Origin: Candidatus Bathyarchaeum sp.
Lineage (GTDB): Archaea; Thermoproteota; Bathyarchaeia; Bathyarchaeales; Bathyarchaeaceae
Assembly: GCA_020344315.1 (NCBI GenBank)
Contig: CP070820.1
Coordinates: 993,226-1,030,274 of the forward strand
Direction of reading: 5' to 3'
DNA: 37,049 nt
Made by a program: the position numbers and the translations under genes
Notes under the pieces: model-generated
The model's input: the letters and a program-made list of their open reading frames with translations, nothing else
The model's database searches: none
Told to the model about the DNA's origin: nothing
Shown: in pieces, positions 8,507 through 16,528 of the stretch
Position numbering within the stretch: position 1 is the stretch's first letter
Layout of the letters: each line of letters begins with the position of its first letter

Positions 8507-9238
8507 TTATTTTGTGGTTAGGCTGGTTTTCTTTTTGGGTTGTGGTGTGGTTTCCCGTTTTTTGAAGGTTTCAACGAACTTGACTGTTGTTATTTCCTGC
8601 ATGTACCGCTGAATATCCAAGGAAATGCCTCTTTTGGCCAGCTGTATTCCCTCCACGTAGAAGGCTTCATCAGGCATGTTCACCGTGACGTTTGCCTTTC
8701 CAACTTTGAAGTTGAATTTCTCAGCTTCGACCGCTGGTATTCGGCGATGGATGAGAGCGGAGATTTTTTCTGCATTCGTCTTAAGTTTCTTCTTAACGGT
8801 GACCTCGTAGACCAAGGTTTTGCCAGCTAGAGGCGGATTGAAGTCAAGTGTTACTCTCCCGGACCCTATGGTTCTCACCGTAGCAAGCCTCTTGTCATAC
8901 TCGATTTGTGCTCCCAGTTTAGGGGTTATCCCACGGGCAGCCAGTCGCCTGAGGGGAACAAGCCTCACTTTTTCCGGATCACGGTTTCCGAAAGCCTTCT
9001 CTGACGGAATTTCAACCGAATCCTTTTTCCTAATTTTGAAAGTGAGAAGAGCCTCATCCAAGGCTTTTAGCACCCAGCCTTCTCCTACAACCACTAGTCT
9101 CGGCTCGTAGAGCTCCCCCTCTTTGTAGAGTTTTTTCTCCTTCGCGATTTCTTCAAAGGTAGTATCGAAGACCTCTCCTGTCTCCTTAACTTTACCCGTG
9201 TAATCAATAATTATGAAGTCGCTTTTCTGAATGGGCAC
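8507..9238 (-). CDS. FKBP-type peptidyl-prolyl cis-trans isomerase (SlyD-like, long archaeal form)
   Basis: A 243-residue protein. The FKBP domain starts with DFIIIDYTGKVKETGEVFD and continues through VVGEGWVLKALDEALL and IPSEKAFGNRDPEKV, with the flap (IF) insertion typical of archaeal/SlyD FKBPs around residues 85-140. The C-terminal domain (about 155-225) is the extra one found in long archaeal FKBPs. The tail is basic (PQPKKKTS). It should act as a cytosolic folding chaperone and prolyl isomerase. The start is GTG with GGAAGGAT just upstream. It is read alone and converges on the COG2522 regulator, 44 bases away. Confidence 0.9.
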   Translation of the reverse strand: MPIQKSDFIIIDYTGKVKETGEVFDTTFEEIAKEKKLYKEGELYEPRLVVVGEGWVLKALDEALLTFKIRKKDSVEIPSEKAFGNRDPEKVRLVPLRRLAARGITPKLGAQIEYDKRLATVRTIGSGRVTLDFNPPLAGKTLVYEVTVKKKLKTNAEKISALIHRRIPAVEAEKFNFKVGKANVTVNMPDEAFYVEGIQLAKRGISLDIQRYMQEITTVKFVETFKKRETTPQPKKKTSLTTK

Positions 9239-9344
9239 ACATATCCTTCCTTAACAGTTTCTCTGCTGTTCTGTAGCCTCCAACACCATTCATAAATGTT
9301 ACGTCTCTTCTGCACTAACCACGAAAAACGTCTAATTGCGTCTT

Positions 9345-10469
9345 TCATCTAAAGCTTCGCCAATACTTTCTTAGGAGTCGCTTTAATTCTGAAACGGTTT
9401 TCCTCACTTTCTGACGGACCAATCCAGGTTCAACCGGCGGAGCATAAGGATCAGTTACACCGATTTTTTCTAAACCGACAACTCCTGCAGTTAGGGCGTA
9501 CCAGCATGGAGGCAAAACGGTGGGATTGTATCCGCTACCGGGCAGCAAAACTAGCTTACCACCACAGACCCCCTCTGCCACATCAACTATAACCCCAGAG
9601 AGCTTAAAGAAACCCTTTACAGTCAGTCCCAAATTGCCGAGCCTGTCAGCGAAGTGAGCGTCACTTCCTCCATTAGCCAGAATGATTTCAGGCTTAAACT
9701 CCTCTGCAAGAGGAACAAAAACTTGCTTCAAAGCTTCAAGGTAAGTTTGGTCTCCGGTTCTAGGAGGTAATGGCACATTGATATTATATCCCTCTCCCGC
9801 TCCCTCTCCGATCTCATCAACGAAGCCTGTGCCAGGATAGATTGTTCTAGGGTCCTGATGCAGGGAGATAAAGAGTACTTCAGGGTCCGAGTAGTAGATG
9901 TCGCTGGTGCCATTGCCGAAATGCACATCATAATCCAAGATAAGCAAACGCTTCACCGCATACTCTTCCCGAAGAACCTCCACCAGAACAGCTACATCGT
10001 TGAAGAGACAGAATCCACCCCCATAGTCTCTGCCAGCATGATGGAAGCCACCCCCAAGAGCCACAGCCCTATCAACCCTCCCATCATAGATTGCTTTGCC
10101 AGCCTCGATAGCTCCACCGACCATCAGCCGGGCAGCCTCAAGGATTCTGGGCGAAACCGGAGTCTCCATGTCATAAGGCTTATTTTCCTCAGCCAAACGG
10201 AAAATACGGTCAAGATATTCTTTATCATGGATTCTGAGCAGATCTCTCAGAGTAACGAGTTCAGGCTTCAGCAAGCTCACGCTGGGGAGACGAAACAATC
10301 CTTGTTCCTTGAAGAGGTTCATGACGTTGTTGAAGCGGTCGCCCTTAAAGGGATGGGCAGCCCCCAAATCGTATTGGCTAAACTTTTCATGATAAGTTAT
10401 CCCAACCCTCAAGCTCTTCATCTCCAGAGGCGAAGACACATCTCCCCATTTTCTGGGGAAGCATCCCAA
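9345..10469 (-). CDS. Histone-deacetylase-family protein (AcuC-like)
   Basis: About 374 residues of the arginase/deacetylase fold. Visible catalytic features are the tandem histidines GGGFHHAGRDYGGGFC (H143, H144), zinc ligands LDYDVHFGNGT (D181, H183) and GGSDAHF (D270), and the transition-state tyrosine in PGSGYNP. It removes acyl groups from lysines or acts on small amides or polyamines. In archaea the substrate could be Alba-type chromatin protein or acetyl-CoA synthetase, neither shown here. It lies 12 bases downstream of the aldehyde oxidoreductase gene, so it is in one operon with it. The first 16 residues do not resemble the family; MKSLRVGITYHE (10421) may be the real start. Confidence 0.88.
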   Translation of the reverse strand: MGCFPRKWGDVSSPLEMKSLRVGITYHEKFSQYDLGAAHPFKGDRFNNVMNLFKEQGLFRLPSVSLLKPELVTLRDLLRIHDKEYLDRIFRLAEENKPYDMETPVSPRILEAARLMVGGAIEAGKAIYDGRVDRAVALGGGFHHAGRDYGGGFCLFNDVAVLVEVLREEYAVKRLLILDYDVHFGNGTSDIYYSDPEVLFISLHQDPRTIYPGTGFVDEIGEGAGEGYNINVPLPPRTGDQTYLEALKQVFVPLAEEFKPEIILANGGSDAHFADRLGNLGLTVKGFFKLSGVIVDVAEGVCGGKLVLLPGSGYNPTVLPPCWYALTAGVVGLEKIGVTDPYAPPVEPGLVRQKVRKTVSELKRLLRKYWRSFR

Positions 10470-10481
10470 TATACAAGGAGG

Positions 10482-12317
10482 CTAGGAGGGAGTTAAATTC
10501 ACGTAGCCTTGGAGCTCTTGACTAACATCCTCTAAGCCCAGTCTCTTCAACGTTGCTTTGGTGGGTATCCCTTGACTGTCCCAACCTCTCTTACTGTAGT
10601 ATACTTGAAGCATGTTATCATATTTTTCACGGTCCAGAACAGAGCCTTTCAAAGGTCCTTCCGTGATGGGCTCTTCGAACCATCGTGCAGGAGGAACATC
10701 CATGCTTCTGTTCCATGAAGTTGCGTATTCCCTCACCCAGAAGGCTCTGATCAAGCTGAATGCCCTGTCAGCGATGATGAAGAGATCATCCATACTCATG
10801 CTTAAGCCTGTTGCAGCCTCTAAGAACTTTGGATACCAGTCCAGACCAAAACCTACCTCCACCCAAGGAAGGCGACAGGTTGTGAAGCACTCAAAGACCC
10901 CACCTCTTAACCTCTGCAACTCGATAACCTTGTCAACCTTGGCTGCACTATAGTTTTCCCGGCCCACAGAAACCTCCCATGAGATGACCCAAGCATCCTT
11001 GTGATGAGCACCAATGGAGCAGGTGCCATATGAAAGAGCCATTCCAGGGGTTGTGTGACAATCGTAACCTGAAACCTCTAAACCTTTTACCTGCATAGCC
11101 CACTTCGCAGAGTCACCGCCAATCTTTTCAGAAGCGGATCTCACTCCATCCGCAAGGAGATCTCCCAATTCCCGTTTAAACACTATATTTTCAGCCAGAA
11201 TCTTGGCTTCCTCAAAGTCGCCCCACTCAATCTTGTAATCAATTAGCCCCTTCTCTGATGCTTCCATAGCGAAGCCAATGGCATTTCCGAGCGATATCGT
11301 GTCTACGCCATAATCGTCAGCGAGCCTATTCAGAGTCGCTACCTCCTTGAGGTTGCCTAGACCTATATTGGATCCCAGCATGGCAACATTTTCGTAGTCC
11401 AATTCAGAGGGCAGTTTAGCAGTGTCTTCAACAATGTTGCCGCAGGTCATGTTGCAGTTGGGGCAGCCCCTATTGTCTATCTTTATTTTTTCCATGGCAA
11501 AACCTCCAATCTGGTCTGCCTTCTCGAAGACTCCTTCCCGGAAGTTACATGTTGGCAGAACACTGTTCTCCTGACTCCACTCATGAGTAATCATGGTTCC
11601 CTGCCGTTTCCAGAAGTCATAATTTGGTTTAGCTAATACCTCCCGGTAACCTTCGATTCCCAGAGTTCTCATCGCTTCAGGGTCCTTGGCTAGAATGGTC
11701 TTTGTTCCCCTTACAGCAACCGCCTTCAGGTTTTTGGAGCCCATAACTGCACCCATACCGGGTCTCCCTCCTCCCCGACCTCCTTGAGAAATCACGTTGG
11801 CGAATTTCACCTGGTTTTCGCCAGCTTGACCTATGGAGACTACACCTGTGGTCGTGGAGTATTCCTTCTTGAGACGACCCTCAGTTTTGAAGGTGCCTTC
11901 TCCCCAGTAGTCTCTGGCGTCAACTAACTCTGTCTCGTCATCTTGAATATGCAGGATTGTGGGTTTCGAGGCTTTTCCAGAGATCATGATGCCGTCGTAC
12001 CCGGCTTTCCTCATCTGAACGGTCGCTTGGGTGCCCATGTTTCCGTCTCCGTATCCTCCGGTAATGGGGCTTTTTGCTGCAACCAGAAGTTTCCCACTGC
12101 TGGGAAGTGAAAAAGCCGTTAGAGGTCCAGCTGCGAAAATCAGGAGATTTTCTGGAGAGAGAGGGTCTAGGCCCGGTTTCAGTTGATCCCAGAGGATTTT
12201 TGCGGCGAAGCCTCTGCCGCCGAGATAGGTTTTGGCAAACTCAGCATCATATTTCTGGGGAACTGCTTTTCCTTTTGTAAGGTTTACCCGGAGTAGCTTA
12301 CCGTTCCATCCATACAT
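10482..12317 (-). CDS. aor: Tungsten-dependent aldehyde:ferredoxin oxidoreductase
   Basis: A 611-residue AOR-family enzyme of usual length. The N-terminal domain (MYGWNGKLLRVNLTKG, YLGGRGFAAKILWD) and the pterin-binding segment around AAKSPITGGYGDGNMG are conserved. The [4Fe-4S] ligands are C285, C288 and C292 (GCPNCNMTC) with a late cysteine at 477 or 481 (FECFTTC). Activity: aldehyde to carboxylate with ferredoxin as acceptor, using a tungsten-bis-pterin in the cytosol. Specificity (AOR, FOR, GOR or BCR-like) is not readable. No pterin-biosynthesis or ThiS-like gene is adjacent; the partner in the operon is the deacetylase-like gene. Confidence 0.93.
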   Translation of the reverse strand: MYGWNGKLLRVNLTKGKAVPQKYDAEFAKTYLGGRGFAAKILWDQLKPGLDPLSPENLLIFAAGPLTAFSLPSSGKLLVAAKSPITGGYGDGNMGTQATVQMRKAGYDGIMISGKASKPTILHIQDDETELVDARDYWGEGTFKTEGRLKKEYSTTTGVVSIGQAGENQVKFANVISQGGRGGGRPGMGAVMGSKNLKAVAVRGTKTILAKDPEAMRTLGIEGYREVLAKPNYDFWKRQGTMITHEWSQENSVLPTCNFREGVFEKADQIGGFAMEKIKIDNRGCPNCNMTCGNIVEDTAKLPSELDYENVAMLGSNIGLGNLKEVATLNRLADDYGVDTISLGNAIGFAMEASEKGLIDYKIEWGDFEEAKILAENIVFKRELGDLLADGVRSASEKIGGDSAKWAMQVKGLEVSGYDCHTTPGMALSYGTCSIGAHHKDAWVISWEVSVGRENYSAAKVDKVIELQRLRGGVFECFTTCRLPWVEVGFGLDWYPKFLEAATGLSMSMDDLFIIADRAFSLIRAFWVREYATSWNRSMDVPPARWFEEPITEGPLKGSVLDREKYDNMLQVYYSKRGWDSQGIPTKATLKRLGLEDVSQELQGYVNLTPS

Positions 12318-12476
12318 TATAATTCACGCAACTTGTTGGAAACAATAAGAAACAGGGCGATATATATTTGGGTTTTGGAGGAGAGCGCAGCCCTAATCCG
12401 AATATTTAAAATTGTTTTCCCATTTGAAGAATTAACGGGGTATAATAGAGGAAAAGGTAAAGGATTGTTAGATTTT

Positions 12477-12486
12477 AGAAAAAAGG
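12477..12486 (-). terminator. T-run after the CdvA-like gene
   Basis: Minus-strand T-run (CCTTTTTTCT) about 25 bases past the stop codon of the CdvA-like gene; a simple archaeal terminator candidate. Confidence 0.35.
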
Positions 12487-12511
12487 AAGGGATTATTTAG
12501 CTGTTTTCTGG

Positions 12512-13954
12512 CTAATAGCTTTCGCAGGTTTCTTCGTTAGTTTCTTGTTCTTCGTGTTCTGGAGTTACTTCAGCGGGCATTTGTGTCTCTTCTTCGATCG
12601 CAGCCTCTTCTTCCATTGGAGCTTCTTCAGTAAGAGTTTCTTCATTAGCTGTTTCAGCGGGAATTTCAGAAATAGTGGGCTCTTCAACGACTTCCTCCAC
12701 AGGTGCCTCTTCTTCAGTTAACGTCTCTTCGATTGGCGTTTCAGTCAGAGTTTCTGCCTCAGTTACTTCTTCGGTGGAAGGAACTTCAATAATCTCTTCT
12801 GTGGACGGAATTTCAACGGTCTCTTCCGCGGTTACCTCGACTACTTCTTCACTTATTTCGTTCATCGGTGTTTCTATGGGTTCTTCAACGTTTACCTCGT
12901 TGAACATGGGTTCAACTTCAAGTGTCGCTTCAGCGGCCTCTTCAACCACAACCTCAACGGGAACTTCAGGAGCCTCAACAGGTGCTTCAATCGGCTCTTC
13001 GATAGTAGCTTCAACTGGTTCCTCAATCAGCACTTCAGCGGGCATCTCAACTGGAGCCTCTAAGGTCTCTTCTTCAAGTGGAACTTCGACAGAAGGGGCG
13101 ATTGTCTCTTCAACTGGCGCCTCAACAGGAACCTCGATAGTAGCTTCAACTGCTTCTTCAACTGGCATCTCAACAGTCTCTTCAGCTACCTCTTCAACCA
13201 CAGCCTCAACGGGTTCCTCAATAGGCATTTCAACTGGGGCCTCAACAGGAGCTTCAACAGGTGCTTCAATTGGAGCCTCAACGGGCAAATCAGCAGGAGC
13301 CTCTAATGTCTCTTCAACAGCAACCTCAACGGGTTCCTCAACCGGTACCTCAACAGGAGCCTCTAACGTTTCTTCAAATGGAATTTCAACTGGAGCCTCG
13401 ATACCTGCTTCAACCGGCACTTCCACTGCAGCCTCAGCTAACGCCTCCACAGGTTCTTCGACAGCTGCCTCCACAGCTATTTCAGCGGTTTCCTCAAGAA
13501 CCTCTTCAGTTAATTGCGTCGTCTCAGCGTCTACCACTGGGGGTGGGGGTGTTGGCTCTGCCACTTCCGGCATAAGGCTGGCTACTGCCTCCTTTATGAA
13601 GTCCAATTGCTTTTTCAAGGCGTTAAGGCCATTTGAAAAAGCGCTACTTTCGTGAGCGTGTAACTCTTCGTCAATCTCTCCTGCGACATACTGGATTTCC
13701 GAGTTTGCGAGAAGCATCTCTAAGGTACTGATCTGCTTTTCCAGGTCACCTATTTTGCTGGTCAGGTTGTCGGCTAGAGTCTTATGACGTAACTCAATAT
13801 CGGAGATGATAGTAGTAAGTTCATTGTCGAGGGAGTCGTATGTAGATACCGAGATTTTGCCCGAGTTGAAAAGATCGTCAAGAGCTTGCTTTTTTTTCCT
13901 GGCTAATTCCAAATCCTTGCTTATTTTCTCGAAAGAATACTTCCATGAGATCAA
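12512..13954 (-). CDS. CdvA-like coiled-coil protein with long Pro/Val/Glu repeat tail
   Basis: A 480-residue protein in two parts. Residues 1-130 begin ISWKYSFEKISKDLELARKK and form predicted coiled coil with an amphipathic start. I recognise this as the CdvA-like family of TACK archaea, related to the archaeal division protein CdvA. Residues about 140-470 are low complexity and strongly acidic: units like EAPVE, EVPVE and EETVE repeated dozens of times, grading into Thr/Glu-rich sequence at the end. No transmembrane segment is seen. The start is TTG with GGTG upstream and a TATA-like box 26-33 bases away. The tail may be a disordered spacer or polymer brush. Function is inferred only from the N-terminal resemblance. 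Confidence 0.75.
   Translation of the reverse strand: MISWKYSFEKISKDLELARKKKQALDDLFNSGKISVSTYDSLDNELTTIISDIELRHKTLADNLTSKIGDLEKQISTLEMLLANSEIQYVAGEIDEELHAHESSAFSNGLNALKKQLDFIKEAVASLMPEVAEPTPPPPVVDAETTQLTEEVLEETAEIAVEAAVEEPVEALAEAAVEVPVEAGIEAPVEIPFEETLEAPVEVPVEEPVEVAVEETLEAPADLPVEAPIEAPVEAPVEAPVEMPIEEPVEAVVEEVAEETVEMPVEEAVEATIEVPVEAPVEETIAPSVEVPLEEETLEAPVEMPAEVLIEEPVEATIEEPIEAPVEAPEVPVEVVVEEAAEATLEVEPMFNEVNVEEPIETPMNEISEEVVEVTAEETVEIPSTEEIIEVPSTEEVTEAETLTETPIEETLTEEEAPVEEVVEEPTISEIPAETANEETLTEEAPMEEEAAIEEETQMPAEVTPEHEEQETNEETCESY
12600..13530. repeat. Low-complexity DNA repeat array inside the CdvA-like gene
   Basis: A degenerate 12-30-bp repeat (variants of the codons for PVEAP, PVEVP and EETLEA) runs for about 0.9 kb in the C-terminal half of the gene. 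It expands in units of whole codons, so it probably arose by slippage under protein-level selection. On the opposite strand it opens a long Ser/Thr-rich reading frame that is only its shadow. Confidence 0.8.
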
Positions 13955-13979
13955 ATTCTAACACCCAGCCGAAAGCTAC

Positions 13980-13987
13980 TATAAAAG
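13980..13987 (-). promoter_or_regulatory. TATA box of the CdvA-like gene
   Basis: CTTTTATA on the minus strand, 26-33 bases before the TTG start. This implies a leaderless or nearly leaderless transcript. Confidence 0.5.
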
Positions 13988-14129
13988 AACGAAATAACTG
14001 TTGTTAACATGCAGATATATCGTTAGCTGCCAAAAACGGCTCCTTTTCGCTTTTTAGCCCCGAGACACTTTTAAACGAGCATAGATACCAACACACATAC
14101 ATCCTCAATCATTAACACCCTTAACTAAA

Positions 14130-14404
14130 CATGAAACAGTGCTGAATCAGCTCTTTTTTGACCCATAAAAAGTGAAGCAGCGCTACGAGTATAGGAACAG
14201 TCCAAATTCGGAATCTTAGTCAGCTCAGGAACAGTTTACTCTCTCCTACACTCGCTAGAAAGAGACGAACTGATAAAAGGCAAGTGGGCATAAAGAAAAA
14301 GAGCTTACGAACTGACCGAAAAGGGAGAAAAAACCATTGCGGTTGTACTCAACGCCGACGACAAAATCAAAGGCTTGATAACAAGCCTCCTTTTAACCCA
14401 CTGA
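14130..14404 (+). pseudogene. Degraded PadR-type transcriptional regulator
   Basis: Between the CdvA-like and G1P dehydrogenase genes, one frame (from about 14192) reads KFGILVSSGTVYSLLHSLER, then DELIKGKWA, a TAA, and RKRAYELTEKGEKTI, ending at TGA 14404. SSGTVYSLL..LE...LI....... .YELTEKG is the wing-helix core of PadR regulators. In-frame stops at 14192 (TAG) and 14291 (TAA) interrupt it, and the N-terminal part (HETVLNQLF, from 14130) lies in another frame. So the gene is dead: at least two nonsense changes and one frameshift. The 230 bases from 14405 to the next gene show nothing I can identify. Confidence 0.6.
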
Positions 14405-14637
14405 AAACCGCGAGAACGAGAACCCAACGGATAAAATCTTAACGAACAAGATACTTCAAGCATTCCCAGCATAAACTCCACATTCAATTGCATCGCCCGC
14501 CTGAAATATAGAAGAAAACCACCTCACGATTCTGGGAGGCTGGTAGATCAGAGAGGGAAAACTTTCGGAGGATTTCATTGATCTGACCCGAGCGTTGCAG
14601 TGAATACAAGCCAGAGGAGAGACCGTTTGTGCTGCAT

Positions 14638-15690
14638 CTAGGAGATCACGCCGGTGACTTTAGCGAGTTTCTCGGCAGAATCGTAATCCAGCCTTTTCTC
14701 CTCTAAAATTGTGTATCGTTCGGGGCGAATAGTACAGGCCTGCACCAGAGCCTTTACAATAGAGTCAGGTTCTACGCCAAGTTCTTCAGCTGTTGTGGGA
14801 GCTCCGGCGTTCTGAAGTGTTTCTCTGATGCCTTTCCAATCTATGTTATATAGATAAGCCATCATTATCGTTCCCACACCACACTGTTCTCCATGCAAGG
14901 CTCCGTTCTGTTCAATCTTATCAAGAGAGTGACTGAATAGATGTTCTGAACCGCTACAAGGTTTGCTGCTTCCCGCGATGCTCATAGCAACCCCGCAACT
15001 TATCAGAGCCTCCAAAATGAGGCGAAGACCCGCCTCTGATCCGGGTTTGATTATATCAGCGTTTTTCGTCACCAATCTCGCACTCATCAGAGCCAAACTT
15101 GCCGCGTACTCCCCATAATACTCATTCTTTACCTTGTGAGCTAATTCCCAGTCCCGAACAGAAGTAAATTTAGACACAAGGTCTCCGCATCCGCTCGCAG
15201 TGAACCGATAATCCGATTGAACAATAATAGATGTATCTGCTACTATAGCCATAGGCGACTGCGCCATCATAGAGAAAGGCTTCTTCAGCCCTTTGACAGC
15301 CGCCACAGGACTCGCAATACCATCATGGGAGGCGGTAGTCGGCACGCTTATGAAAGGGATTCCCTGACGCGTAGAACTCAGCTTCGCAACATCGATTTTG
15401 GTTCCGCCGCCCACGCCGAGAACGATCTGAGTTTTTAATTCCCGAATTTTTTCTTCAACAGCCCGGACTTCCCACATGGTCGAGGAATTCACAACAAGAT
15501 GGTTAACATCCATTCCTTTGTCACTGAGCAAATCAATAACTCTATATCCTGCGATACTTTTTGTGTCTGGACCTGTAACCACAAGCGCAGATTCGCGAAA
15601 GCCTAACCTCTTGCAAATCTCGCTTAAAAGAGGAAGAGTTTCGTTTCCAACTACAACTTCGCGTGGAAGCTGCATTCGATGTAACTGCAT
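14638..15690 (-). CDS. egsA: sn-Glycerol-1-phosphate dehydrogenase
   Basis: About 350 residues from the preferred start. It makes sn-glycerol-1-phosphate from dihydroxyacetone phosphate, fixing the stereochemistry of archaeal membrane lipids. NAD(P)-binding GVGGGTKIDVAK and SVPTTASHDGIASP are clear. Zinc ligands lie in ASGCGDLVSK, GSEHLFSHSLD and ALHGEQCGVGT. The frame is open to 15843 and could give 51 more residues, but family proteins start around MQLPREVVVG, so I place the start at 15690 (MQLHRMQLPREV). 15675 and 15726 are also possible; the last has a CTTAAATGG element about 25 bases upstream. It is divergent from psmB. Confidence 0.92.
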   Translation of the reverse strand: MQLHRMQLPREVVVGNETLPLLSEICKRLGFRESALVVTGPDTKSIAGYRVIDLLSDKGMDVNHLVVNSSTMWEVRAVEEKIRELKTQIVLGVGGGTKIDVAKLSSTRQGIPFISVPTTASHDGIASPVAAVKGLKKPFSMMAQSPMAIVADTSIIVQSDYRFTASGCGDLVSKFTSVRDWELAHKVKNEYYGEYAASLALMSARLVTKNADIIKPGSEAGLRLILEALISCGVAMSIAGSSKPCSGSEHLFSHSLDKIEQNGALHGEQCGVGTIMMAYLYNIDWKGIRETLQNAGAPTTAEELGVEPDSIVKALVQACTIRPERYTILEEKRLDYDSAEKLAKVTGVIS

Positions 15691-15814
15691 CTTCAATGCA
15701 ATCACGGATATGATGAATGGCTCCATATTAAGTTTCAGGATTCTACCATTTAAGACGTTTGATGACAGTAAAATATGATGTTGTTTCGAAATCTTTTTAA
15801 ATGTGTCAGGGAAG

Positions 15815-15868
15815 TATATACCCTCTGACTTCTCCCGAGTCATTCTGCTCTATGTCAATTTTCGGGGG
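15815..15868 (+). promoter_or_regulatory. Promoter and ribosome-binding site of psmB-aCPSF1
   Basis: TATATA (15815-15820) lies about 60 bases before the psmB ATG, and CGGGGGA (15863-15869) at 8-base spacing is a strong SD sequence. A second AT-rich element TTTTTAAATG sits at 15793-15802. Confidence 0.45.
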
Positions 15869-15876
15869 ACACAAAA

Positions 15877-16512
15877 ATGCATGAAACAATTGATAAATTA
15901 GCCCTACAAGGAACAACAACGGTAGGCGTCGTTTGCACCGACGGAGTTATCCTATCCTCAGACACCCGTGTGACAATGGGATACTTCGTAGCCCACAAAA
16001 AAGGCAAAAAAATATACCAGATAGACGACCACCTGGCCATGACCATCTCAGGCAGCGTCGCCGACGCACAACGCGTCGTTGAAATACTGAAAGTGAACGC
16101 GAAACTCTACAAACTAAACAACGGCAGACCCATCCCAGTTAAGTCTGCATCCCGCCTAGTCGCAAATCTCCTCTTTTCCGCCCGGTTAGCACCCTTAATC
16201 GCCCAAGTTCTCGTCGGTGGGGTTGACTCTACAGGACCTCACGTCTTCTCACTAGATCCCTTTGGTAGTCTCACAGAAGAAAAGTATGTTGCTACAGGTT
16301 CAGGTTCTCCTATAGCTTACGGCGTTCTGGAAGACAAATACAAGGAAGGAGCCCAAATAAAGGACCTCCTGCCTGTGGTTGTACGCGCCGTGGATTCAGC
16401 TATGAAGAGAGACATAGCAAGCGGAGACAGCTTTGACGTAGCTGTCATAACCGAAGAAGGTTATCGTTCACTTGAACCTGCGCAAAAGAAAGACCTTCTA
16501 GGAGGCTCCTGA
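15877..16512 (+). CDS. psmB: Proteasome beta subunit (catalytic)
   Basis: A 211-residue archaeal 20S proteasome beta subunit. A 12-residue propeptide (MHETIDKLALQG) precedes the catalytic threonine T13 in TTTVGVV; autocleavage there frees the nucleophile. D29 (SSDTRVTMG) and K45 (GKKIYQID) match the conserved D17/K33 of the mature enzyme, and SGDSFDVAVI near the end is the usual substrate-channel segment. It should be an active cytosolic protease with alpha subunits and PAN or Cdc48. It heads an operon: the aCPSF1 gene starts 16 bases after its stop, an order found in other archaea. Confidence 0.96.
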   Translation: MHETIDKLALQGTTTVGVVCTDGVILSSDTRVTMGYFVAHKKGKKIYQIDDHLAMTISGSVADAQRVVEILKVNAKLYKLNNGRPIPVKSASRLVANLLFSARLAPLIAQVLVGGVDSTGPHVFSLDPFGSLTEEKYVATGSGSPIAYGVLEDKYKEGAQIKDLLPVVVRAVDSAMKRDIASGDSFDVAVITEEGYRSLEPAQKKDLLGGS

Positions 16513-16528
16513 GGAGCGATAAGAAAGC

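Noticed and set aside
9858..10496. A 212-residue plus-strand frame opposite the deacetylase-like gene.
   Set aside because: The minus strand carries all catalytic motifs of the HDAC family; the opposite frame is a shadow.
12600..13530. CRISPR array.
   Set aside because: Repeats are short, degenerate, in codon register and have no unique spacers; no cas genes are near.
12675..13655. A 326-residue Ser/Thr-rich reading frame on the plus strand.
   Set aside because: It is the exact shadow of the CdvA-like repeat tail; the codon repeats keep the opposite frame open. No SD, promoter or recognised domain.
14405..14637. Extension of the PadR remnant or another gene.
   Set aside because: All frames hold stops and no motif is recognisable.
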